Shown here: piece by piece, positions 1 through 5,942 of the stretch
Position numbering within the stretch: the first letter of the stretch is position 1
Layout of the letters: the number at the start of each line of letters is the position of its first letter
Origin: Chloroflexota bacterium
Lineage (GTDB): Bacteria > Chloroflexota > UBA6077 > CF-72
Assembly (NCBI GenBank): GCA_019242065.1
Contig: JAFAWJ010000463.1
Location: 1 to 8,749 of the forward strand
Reading direction: 5' to 3'
Length of the DNA stretch: 8,749 nucleotides
Made by a program: the position numbers and the translations under genes
Notes under the pieces: generated by a model
Database searches by the model: none
What the model was told of the DNA's origin: nothing
What the model saw: only the letters and a program-made list of their open reading frames with translations

Positions 1-341
1 TACCCCGTGGCAAGGAAGACGATTTCGGCACCCAGGCCTTCGAGCAAGCCAGAGACAATGACAATCGCCCCCCAGGGGTTGAACGATGCTTCCACCAGTG
101 ATGCTACCAGCTCGCCGAACAGCGCCGAGCCGGGTTTACGGATGATGTACGGCACCAGCAACCCGCCGATGAGCCAGAATCCAGCCAGCGCGTTCCCGAC
201 GAAGTTGCCACCGACACCCTGGACAACACTATAGAACCAGTCGAACAGGATGAAGGCGATGCCGCTGGCGACCGCAACTGCCGCCATGACGACGATGTCA
301 CGAGTGGTCCAGGCGCGTGTGTGTGTTTTTGAGCTGAGCAC
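1..341 (-). CDS. ykoE: ECF transporter S component, YkoE family (partial, 3' end outside window)
   Basis: Substrate-binding membrane subunit (S component) of an energy-coupling-factor importer. The YkoE family takes up thiamine or its hydroxymethylpyrimidine precursor together with YkoD (ATPase) and YkoC (transmembrane coupling) subunits. The visible 113 residues show the family's N-terminal pattern: RDIVVMAAVAVASGIAF, then a long hydrophobic stretch, VPYIIRKPGSALFGELVAS around residues 66-84, and GLLEGLGAEIVF around 100-111. This matches my memory of Bacillus YkoE, which has IIRKPG, then SELLAALVES, then QGLGAE. The GTG start at 341 is chosen because GGAGG (349-353) lies 7 nt upstream. Family members are about 190-200 residues, so roughly half is missing, and ykoD/ykoC would be expected beyond position 1. 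Upstream lies a TPP riboswitch on the same strand, which independently supports a thiamine role. Whether the ligand is thiamine or HMP cannot be told. Confidence 0.87.
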   Translation of the reverse strand, partial: MLSSKTHTRAWTTRDIVVMAAVAVASGIAFILFDWFYSVVQGVGGNFVGNALAGFWLIGGLLVPYIIRKPGSALFGELVASLVEASFNPWGAIVIVSGLLEGLGAEIVFLATG

Positions 342-452
342 GTCGAATCCTCCGAAGGGGTAAATCGGTAAGCCTCGGGGGGAGATCGCGCGCCAGAGGC
401 GGCTGCAGCCCGTGCGGCGTTGTGGCGCCGTTGGTGCTGTGCCGCTTATGGA
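342..452 (-). other. 5' leader between TPP riboswitch and ykoE (no gene)
   Basis: About 110 nt of untranslated leader on the minus strand. It contains a small GC hairpin, CGGCG/CGCCG with a six-base loop (415-430), and the palindrome GGCTGCAGCC (401-410). A C-rich run (378-383) lies about 25 nt before the Shine-Dalgarno site. I see no hairpin followed by a run of T, so there is no obvious intrinsic terminator. Control of translation start, or Rho-dependent termination, is more likely than classic attenuation, but the expression platform is not resolved by eye. Confidence 0.45.
349..353 (-). promoter_or_regulatory. Shine-Dalgarno site of ykoE
   Basis: GGAGG on the minus strand, 7 nt before the GTG at 341. 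It decides the start codon, because the reading frame stays open further upstream. It is the strongest ribosome-binding site in the window, since most genes in the operon have weak or no such site. A CCTCC at about 449-453, at the 3' edge of the riboswitch, is complementary to it. Confidence 0.7.
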
Positions 453-550
453 GGTCCCGCTTCCCTACGCTCGTTCTAACGAGATCAGGTTCGAAGAGTT
501 GGTGGGCTTGATCCCGCCTCTCAGCTACTCGCTCCCCCGCGGGGGTGACC
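453..550 (-). ncRNA. TPP riboswitch (THI element)
   Basis: Thiamine pyrophosphate-sensing aptamer in the leader of ykoE. On the minus strand the conserved blocks occur in order: GCTGAGAGG (CUGAGA at 519-524), GAACCTGATC (ACCUGAUC at 483-490), a CTCGT/ACGAG hairpin with loop TAGA (470-483), then GCGTAGGGAA (461-470). A variable P3 arm forms from GGCGGG and CCCACC (about 501-518). The closing P1 stem can form between GGTCACCCCCGC (539-550) and GCGGGACC (453-460). These blocks define the THI box family. When TPP is plentiful such elements switch off thiamine synthesis and uptake genes, so uptake by YkoE should be repressed by TPP. It lies 103 nt beyond the stop codon of a TPP-dependent enzyme, but its output strand and position point to ykoE. 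Confidence 0.95.
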
Positions 551-577
551 TGTTCAATTGGAAGGTACGAAGCACTT

Positions 578-607
578 ATTCTGGCGCGGCGCGCGCGGCC
601 GGGTCAA
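578..607 (-). promoter_or_regulatory. possible promoter of the riboswitch-ykoE transcript
   Basis: On the minus strand TTGACC (602-607, five of six matches to the -35 consensus) is followed after 18 bp by CAGAAT (578-583, four of six matches to the -10 consensus). Transcription would begin near position 571, about 20 nt before the riboswitch P1 stem, which is a sensible place. The spacer is almost pure GC. This is prediction by eye only. Read-through from the operon upstream is an alternative or additional source of ykoE message, as no clear intrinsic terminator is seen between 551 and 652. Confidence 0.3.
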
Positions 608-652
608 TTACCGGACGGCAGCCTTCCCCGAACAATGGCCGATAGGCGCGGG

Positions 653-2536
653 TCAGCGCACTTCGGTCTCGACATCCAGCACGTACGGCTCGCCCGCGGC
701 GACGGCTTCGACGGCGGCGGCGATGGCTCGGGGCAGGTCGGCTGCCGAGGTGATGGGGCCGGCGGCGGCGATGCCGAAGCTGCGCGCGAGGGCGGCGAAG
801 TCAACCGTTGGACCTTCTGGCCGCGTGCCGATGCCCGCGCGCTCGGCGGGACGGCCGCGGTGCTCGGCCATGCGCAGGCCGTGCTCCTCGGAGTTGTAGT
901 AGCTGTGGTTGTTGAGCATCACCGTCAGCAGCGGCAGCTTTTCGTGCGCCGCGGTGTAGAGCGCGCTGCTGGAGTACAACAGGTCGCCGTCGGGCTGCAG
1001 GTTCAGCACAATCCGACCGCTGTCCTTGTGGGCCAGGGCGACGCCCAGGCTGGCGCCGATGCCGTAGCCGAGGCCGGCGCCGCCGGACGAACCGGTGTAT
1101 TGATAGGGCTGGTCGATGCGCCACAGGCGGCGCGCCCAACCGCGCAGCTCGCTGTTGGACAAGACCACATCGCGGCCTTCGAGCGCATCGCGCAGGGCGA
1201 CGCCCAGGGCACCCAGTGGGATGGGTCCGGCGCCGGCGGCAGCTAAATTCCGGGCGCGCGCAAGCCAGTCCGACCGGCGACGCTGGCCTTCGCCGGCGAT
1301 CGCCTCCGCGCGCAGGCGCCGAGCTTCTGCCGCGCCGCGAGCCGCAGCGGCCCCGCCGTCCCGACCCGCGCCGCCAGTCGACCCGACGCTGCCGCCGCTC
1401 ACGGATCCAACACCACCCGTGGGAAAGCCGGCAACCGGCTGCGAGTCCGCGGGCAGCGATGCGGCCACCAGGTCCGCCAGCGCGGGCAGGGCGAGGCGGC
1501 TGTCGCCCACCAGGTTCAGGTCGACGGGCTGCATGCGCTGGAAATCCGAGGCCCAGCTGTGCACCAGCAGCTCGCTTACCGACAGCGAGATGATGCGCAC
1601 CTCAGCGCTCACACGCGACTGCAGCGCCCCCCACAGGTCCACCACGTCGACCGCCAGGATGACGTCAGCCTCGCGCAGCAATTCCTCGCGTCGCTCGCTC
1701 GCCTCCAGCGGATGATCCGACGGAAAGTTGTAGCGCGACCCCAGGTCCACCACCGGCGCGTGCAGGGTTTCGGCCAGCCGCAGCAGACCGTCGGCGCCTT
1801 CACGCGAGCGACCCACCCGATCCGCCAGGATCACCGGTCGCCGACTGTCCAGCAGCCAGCGCGCCGCCGTGGCCAGCCCGTCGGGCGCCGCCTGGATGGG
1901 CGACTGCTGAATCCAGCGCTCCAGGTCCGACGGGACGCCGAGACCTTTCGGCAGTGGGTCCTCCTGAATCGCTGCGTCCAGGCACACGTACACGGGTCCA
2001 CACGGCTCGGCGGTCATCAAGCGGTACGCGCGCAACAACGACTCGTTCAGCGCGGCGGCGGTATTGGGCTGGTCGTCGAACTTGACGAAGTCGCGCACGT
2101 GGTTGCCCTGCACCAGGGCGGTGTGGATCCACTCGATCCACGGCCGGCGGCGCGTGGAGTCCATCGGGCCGGTGCCGCCCAGCAGCAGCACCGGCACACG
2201 ATCGCACCAGGCGTTGAAGATCGCCATGCACGCGTGCTGCAGCCCGACGACGTCGTGGAGGGCGGCCACCATCGGTCGCCCGGTGGCTTTGGCGTAGCCG
2301 TGCGCCAGCGCGACCGAGATCTCCTCGTGGCAGCACAGCACCGTGCGTGGACTGACGTCGCCGCCGTAATTGACCAGCGAGTCGTGCAGACCGCGGAAAC
2401 TGGCGCCGGGATTGAGCGCCGCGTATTCGATGCCCAGCGCCTGCAGGATGTCCACGACGAGATCGGAGCCGTACTCCGGTTCGCGGCGACCAGCGGACGA
2501 GCCGGTACTCGGCCCACCTGGCGCGACGGCCGTCAT
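653..2536 (-). CDS. thiamine pyrophosphate-dependent enzyme (acetolactate synthase/decarboxylase-like)
   Basis: A 627-residue enzyme of the three-domain TPP (POX/AHAS) superfamily. These enzymes decarboxylate 2-oxo acids or join or cleave carbon units at a keto carbon. The N-terminal pyrimidine-binding domain (about 22-190) carries CHEEISVALAHGYAKATGRP with the likely catalytic Glu71 after His70. A central domain (about 205-360) follows. The C-terminal PP domain (about 435-627) has LQPDGDLLYSSSALYTA and the closing Asn pair at 542-543. That is the TPP/Mg motif, with Pro515 in place of the usual first Gly of GDG. A Gly/Ser/Ala-rich stretch (about 364-405) links the last two domains and is unusual. 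The start ATG at 2536 overlaps the stop of fgd (ATGA), implying translational coupling. The stop at 653 ends the operon. The substrate is unknown. Acetolactate synthase proper is unlikely, as there is no small subunit nearby and the motifs differ. Confidence 0.88.
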   Translation of the reverse strand: MTAVAPGGPSTGSSAGRREPEYGSDLVVDILQALGIEYAALNPGASFRGLHDSLVNYGGDVSPRTVLCCHEEISVALAHGYAKATGRPMVAALHDVVGLQHACMAIFNAWCDRVPVLLLGGTGPMDSTRRRPWIEWIHTALVQGNHVRDFVKFDDQPNTAAALNESLLRAYRLMTAEPCGPVYVCLDAAIQEDPLPKGLGVPSDLERWIQQSPIQAAPDGLATAARWLLDSRRPVILADRVGRSREGADGLLRLAETLHAPVVDLGSRYNFPSDHPLEASERREELLREADVILAVDVVDLWGALQSRVSAEVRIISLSVSELLVHSWASDFQRMQPVDLNLVGDSRLALPALADLVAASLPADSQPVAGFPTGGVGSVSGGSVGSTGGAGRDGGAAAARGAAEARRLRAEAIAGEGQRRRSDWLARARNLAAAGAGPIPLGALGVALRDALEGRDVVLSNSELRGWARRLWRIDQPYQYTGSSGGAGLGYGIGASLGVALAHKDSGRIVLNLQPDGDLLYSSSALYTAAHEKLPLLTVMLNNHSYYNSEEHGLRMAEHRGRPAERAGIGTRPEGPTVDFAALARSFGIAAAGPITSAADLPRAIAAAVEAVAAGEPYVLDVETEVR

Positions 2537-3549
2537 GCCGCGACCGGAACTTTGCGGAGCAGCGGCATCACTGTTTCTGCGTACAGGTCCAGGAAGCGAC
2601 GCTGATCCTCACCCGGCGCATGGAAGACCAGGTGATTGAAACCCAGGTCCGTGTAGAACCGGATTTGCTCCACGTGTTCCTCCGGATCCGTCGAGACGAT
2701 CCACCGGCTGGCGGTGCGTTCGGTCGGCAGGGCGTCGGCCAGGCGCTCCATCTCCATCGGATCCTCCACGCCGACCTTCTCCTGGGCCGAAAGCGCCAGG
2801 GCACCCCAGTGCCGCGTGTCTTCCAGCGCTCGCTTGCGATCGGTGTCGAAGGAGACCTTGACTTCGATCATCTTGTCGAGCGTCGCCGGATCGCGGCCGG
2901 CTTCCCGCGCGCCGTCGGCAAACGCCGGCAGCAACTGGTCACGATACAGCTCGGCGCCCTTGCCGCTGGTGCAGATGAAGCCGTCGCCCACGCGACCGGC
3001 GTACTTGGCCATCTGGGGTCCACCCGCGGCGATCAGGAGCGGAATACCACCCTCCGGCTTGTCGTAGACCGTGGCGCCCACCGTCTTGTAGTAGGTGCCG
3101 GAGTAGGTGACGCGGTCCTCCGACCACAGCTTGCGCATCAGCGTGACAGACTCGCGTAATCGCGCCCAGCGTTCGCGGAAGTCCGGCCATTCGATGCCCA
3201 TCGGCGGTACTTCGTTCAACGACTCACCGGTGCCGATGCCGAGCATGACGCGCCCTGGATACAGGACCGCCAGCGTGCCCATCGCCTGGGCAACGATCGA
3301 CGGGTGATAGCGGAACGTGGGCGTGACCACGCTGGTGCCCATCTCAATGCGGTGGGTCCTGGCGCCCAGCGCGCCCAGCCAGGCGAACGAGAAGGGCGCG
3401 TGACCACCCGTGTGGCGCCAGGGCTGGTAGTGGTCGCTGACCACCACACTGTCGAAGCCAGCCTCCTCCGCGTGAACGCTGAAGTCGAGCAGCTCGGTTG
3501 GACCAAACTGTTCGGCGGACGCTTTGTACCCGAGTCGCAGCGACGTCAT
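2533..3549 (-). CDS. fgd: F420-dependent glucose-6-phosphate dehydrogenase (LLM-class flavin-like oxidoreductase)
   Basis: A 338-residue enzyme that oxidises glucose 6-phosphate to 6-phosphogluconolactone while reducing coenzyme F420, in the luciferase-like TIM-barrel superfamily. From memory it closely follows mycobacterial Fgd1 (336 residues): LGYKASAEQF at the N-terminus, VSDHYQPWRHTGGHAPFS (37-54), GTSVVTPTFRY, GTGESLNE, IAAGGPQMAKYAGRVGDGF, DKMIEVKVSF, and NHLVFHAPGEDQRRFL near the end. Catalytic His40, Trp44 and Glu109 fall at the same numbers. The phosphate-binding residues are present as Lys197, Lys258 and Arg282 (Fgd1 198, 259, 283, one-residue gap). This separates it from generic LLM oxidoreductases. 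The start at 3549 is chosen over an in-frame ATG at 3651, because homologues begin at the LGYKASAEQF region and this ATG overlaps the MFS stop (ATGA). GAAGG lies 4 nt upstream. A related sugar-6-phosphate specificity cannot be excluded. Confidence 0.9.
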   Translation of the reverse strand: MTSLRLGYKASAEQFGPTELLDFSVHAEEAGFDSVVVSDHYQPWRHTGGHAPFSFAWLGALGARTHRIEMGTSVVTPTFRYHPSIVAQAMGTLAVLYPGRVMLGIGTGESLNEVPPMGIEWPDFRERWARLRESVTLMRKLWSEDRVTYSGTYYKTVGATVYDKPEGGIPLLIAAGGPQMAKYAGRVGDGFICTSGKGAELYRDQLLPAFADGAREAGRDPATLDKMIEVKVSFDTDRKRALEDTRHWGALALSAQEKVGVEDPMEMERLADALPTERTASRWIVSTDPEEHVEQIRFYTDLGFNHLVFHAPGEDQRRFLDLYAETVMPLLRKVPVAA

Positions 3550-4808
3550 AGCGCCTTCGACTCTACCAGTTTGGGCTCGGTGTGGGGCTCGGCACGATAG
3601 TCCCGAAAACGGGGCAGCAGCACGAAGCAAACGGCGCAGCCGAGCACGCACAACACGCCGCCCGAGATCACCGACGCCGGCACGCTGAACAGACCGGCGA
3701 CCAGTCCGGACTCGGCGTTGCCGAGCGCGGGACCACTGGTGTAACTGACCATCTCGATGGAGGCCAGCCGGCCGCGCAGCTCGTCGGGCACGGTGTGGTT
3801 CCAGATGGACATACGGAAGATGCCGCTGACCGCGTCCGCGCCGCCGGCCATGGCCAACATCGGCAGCGCCAGCGCGGGTGTGCTCGCCAGGCCGAAGCCG
3901 ATGATCGCCACGCCCCAGATGGTTGCCGACAGAATGACCGCCAGGCCGTGTCGGTGGACGTGGTTGGTCCAGCCACTGGTGCCGCTGGCGATCAGCGCGC
4001 CGAGCGCCGGCGCCGAGTACAGCAGTCCCAGCACGGCCGGGCCACCCAGCGACTCGGCGATGGCCGGGAACAGCGCCTCGGGCATACCGAAGACCATGGC
4101 CACGATGTCGACCACGTAGGTGCCAATCAGCTCGGCCCGCGAGCGGGCAAAGGACCAGCCGTCGAGCACGCCCCGCAAGCTCGGCTGCTCACCTCCGAGA
4201 AGCGGCGGCGAGGCGCGCATCAACGCCAGCGCCAGCAAAGACGCGGCGAAGCTGAGCGCATCGACGGCGTACGTCGCCGGCAAGCCGACGGTGGCGATCA
4301 GCACGCCACCAATGGCCGGTCCGAGCAGCATACCGATCGTGCCGCGCGTCGCGTTGAGCGCGCCAGCCGCGGTCAGGTCCGTCTTGTCGACCAGGCGCGG
4401 CATAAGGGCATCCAGCGACGGGCGTTGGAGGGCGAACAGGCCGGCCTGGATCGCGGCGAGCACGAAGATCGCCCACAGTTGCGGTTGGGGCAGGATCGCG
4501 TTGACGAACAACAGCGTCGACAGCAGCGCGAAGGCCACTTCGGTGGCCAGGGCCGTCGCGCGTCGATCGGTCGCGTCGGCGATCGCGCCGCCCACCATCG
4601 ACAGACCCAGGATCGGCCCCAGTTGCGCCAGACCCAACAGACCAACCATCAGCGGTGAGTGCGTCAGTTGATAGACCTGGTACGGGACCGCCACGTAGGT
4701 CACCATGCTGCCCAGGAACGAGATCAGTTGGCCCCAGAAGAGCAGACGGAACTCACGATGGCGCAGCGGGCTGATGTCGACCGTTGCGAGTTTCAGCAGG
4801 TCAGGCAC
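3546..4808 (-). CDS. MFS transporter, EntS-like (MFS_3 family)
   Basis: A 420-residue integral membrane protein of the major facilitator superfamily. Its N-terminus, PLRHREFRLLFWGQLISFLG followed by a VPYQVYQLT segment, and the loop 2-3 signature GGAIADATDRR (73-83) are typical of the enterobactin-exporter-like MFS_3 group. PDELRGRLAS (341-350) is the matching loop in the second half. About 12 hydrophobic segments run through the chain, with a central loop near residues 199-217, and the last 20 residues are polar. MFS_3 proteins usually export siderophores or drugs by proton antiport. In this operon the protein may instead carry an organic acid, because tcu operons normally contain an MFS tricarballylate carrier (TcuC) of a different subfamily. 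The start is GTG at 4808, 21 nt after the tcuB stop and without a clear Shine-Dalgarno site. The stop overlaps the fgd start. Direction and substrate are inferred, not seen. Confidence 0.88.
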   Translation of the reverse strand: MPDLLKLATVDISPLRHREFRLLFWGQLISFLGSMVTYVAVPYQVYQLTHSPLMVGLLGLAQLGPILGLSMVGGAIADATDRRATALATEVAFALLSTLLFVNAILPQPQLWAIFVLAAIQAGLFALQRPSLDALMPRLVDKTDLTAAGALNATRGTIGMLLGPAIGGVLIATVGLPATYAVDALSFAASLLALALMRASPPLLGGEQPSLRGVLDGWSFARSRAELIGTYVVDIVAMVFGMPEALFPAIAESLGGPAVLGLLYSAPALGALIASGTSGWTNHVHRHGLAVILSATIWGVAIIGFGLASTPALALPMLAMAGGADAVSGIFRMSIWNHTVPDELRGRLASIEMVSYTSGPALGNAESGLVAGLFSVPASVISGGVLCVLGCAVCFVLLPRFRDYRAEPHTEPKLVESKAL

Positions 4809-4829
4809 ACGCGCGCCAGGAGTGAGCGG

Positions 4830-5942
4830 TCAGCGCGACTCGATGCGGTTCTGGACCAGCGCCGCGTAACGATACAGCACGTGGGCGAATTTGCCATACG
4901 GCGCCGACACATACAGCGCCAGGACGCTGGCGAGATGGACGACCAGCAGCGTGCCCATGGCTGGAGTCTCGCGCACGATGAGCAACAGCATGCCGGTGAT
5001 GGCCACGACGTTCAGGCTGAGCAGGAACAACCAGTCCAGGTTCAGGCTGCGAGCGTCCGCCGGATCGCGATCGCTGCGCCGCTTCAGGACCAGGAGTCCG
5101 GTCGCGCCGACGATCAATCCAATTCCACCCAGCGATCCAAAAATTACGGGGGCGCTCAGGATGGGATATGGCGGTTCCTGCCCGAACACGTCCTGCATGA
5201 TCGCGGCGATGATGGTGGCGACGAACGCCGAGAGGAACCCGTAAAACACCAGCATGTGGCAGACGAGTCGGGCGTTCGACGTGCGCTCCGTCGGGTAGAA
5301 ACACCCGCCGGCGGTGCCACCCCGCAAATAGCGCAGGCTGAGTGACTCGCCGGCTGCCGCCAGCGTCTGACGCCAGGTCACATTGCCTCGCGCACCGATG
5401 TCTCTGGCGAAGGCGAAGGCGCCGACGAGCATGACGCCCACCGCGTACAGCGACACCAGCAGCGCTGGAACCATCATTACCAGGTAGGGGATAACGCTGT
5501 AGAACGCGCCCGGACCCTGACGCACGGTAAACAGTCCGCCCGGCGAGCGCATCGCGACAACTCCGAAAAAGACCAGGCTGACAACAGCGCCAAGCACCAG
5601 GAGCCAGGCATTGCGCCGCGCCAGGTTGGAGACCACTTTCGGGAGGGCGTATTGCGAATAGGTCTGCTCGCGGACCTCGGCCAGGGCTTTGGGGAGGTTG
5701 ACGCCAAATTCGTGCGGCGGCGCATACATGCACGCGTAGAAACACGCGCGACAGTCGTGGCAGAGATTGGCAAGATACACCACGTCTTCGGGTGAAAACC
5801 GCCGCTTGCGCTCGAGCGCGGGAAACACCGCGCAGTAGCCTTCGCAATAGCGGCAGGCGTTGCAGACTTCGAGCTGCCAGAACGTCTGATCGGGGATGCT
5901 GACGCGGGTCCCCTGGATCGTGATGAGATCAGGCGTGGACAT
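4830..5942 (-). CDS. tcuB: TcuB-like Fe-S/membrane electron-transfer protein (TcuB/CitB family)
   Basis: A 370-residue partner of TcuA. In Salmonella TcuB reoxidises the flavin of tricarballylate dehydrogenase and passes electrons to the membrane. The N-terminal domain has two four-cysteine motifs, CNACRYCEGYC (Cys27, 30, 33, 37) and CHDCRACFYAC (Cys61, 64, 67, 71), consistent with two [4Fe-4S] clusters. The remainder is membrane: hydrophobic segments near 112-131, 149-179, 226-252, 261-286, 303-323 and 329-347. His229, His336 and His354 are candidate heme or quinone-site ligands. A family signature GGTAGGCFYPTE lies at 208-219. The start ATG at 5942 gives a 14-nt overlap with tcuA. A longer in-frame start at 5987 would overlap by 59 nt and add 15 residues with no family resemblance. 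Purine-rich GAGGCGGGG precedes 5942. Family assignment is strong. The actual electron donor is inferred from position. Confidence 0.88.
   Translation of the reverse strand: MSTPDLITIQGTRVSIPDQTFWQLEVCNACRYCEGYCAVFPALERKRRFSPEDVVYLANLCHDCRACFYACMYAPPHEFGVNLPKALAEVREQTYSQYALPKVVSNLARRNAWLLVLGAVVSLVFFGVVAMRSPGGLFTVRQGPGAFYSVIPYLVMMVPALLVSLYAVGVMLVGAFAFARDIGARGNVTWRQTLAAAGESLSLRYLRGGTAGGCFYPTERTSNARLVCHMLVFYGFLSAFVATIIAAIMQDVFGQEPPYPILSAPVIFGSLGGIGLIVGATGLLVLKRRSDRDPADARSLNLDWLFLLSLNVVAITGMLLLIVRETPAMGTLLVVHLASVLALYVSAPYGKFAHVLYRYAALVQNRIESR

Noticed and set aside
415..430. CGGCG/CGCCG hairpin in the ykoE leader as an intrinsic terminator
   Set aside because: It has only five base pairs and is not followed by a T-run on the minus strand.
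585..614. GC-rich alternating stretch and CCGG-loop-CCGG after the TPP enzyme as a terminator
   Set aside because: The stem is four base pairs and no T-run follows. It is more simply explained as GC-rich spacer in a possible promoter.
1559..2605. Long plus-strand open frame (348 codons) opposite the TPP enzyme
   Set aside because: Composition is Arg/Gln/His-rich with no recognisable motif, as expected of an antisense frame of a GC-rich gene. The minus-strand protein has clear TPP motifs.
3550..3651. Upstream in-frame start for fgd giving a 34-residue extension
   Set aside because: The extension is Arg/Ala-rich, lies inside the MFS gene and is absent from FGD homologues. The ATG at 3549 matches the family N-terminus and the active-site numbering.
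3582..4658. Long plus-strand open frame (358 codons) opposite the MFS gene
   Set aside because: Repetitive polar composition (Arg, Gln, His, Asp) with no family features. It is a shadow of the transporter gene.
4801..5847. Long minus-strand frame (348 codons) overlapping tcuB in another frame
   Set aside because: Very Arg-rich and without motifs, while the tcuB frame has two four-cysteine motifs and membrane segments.
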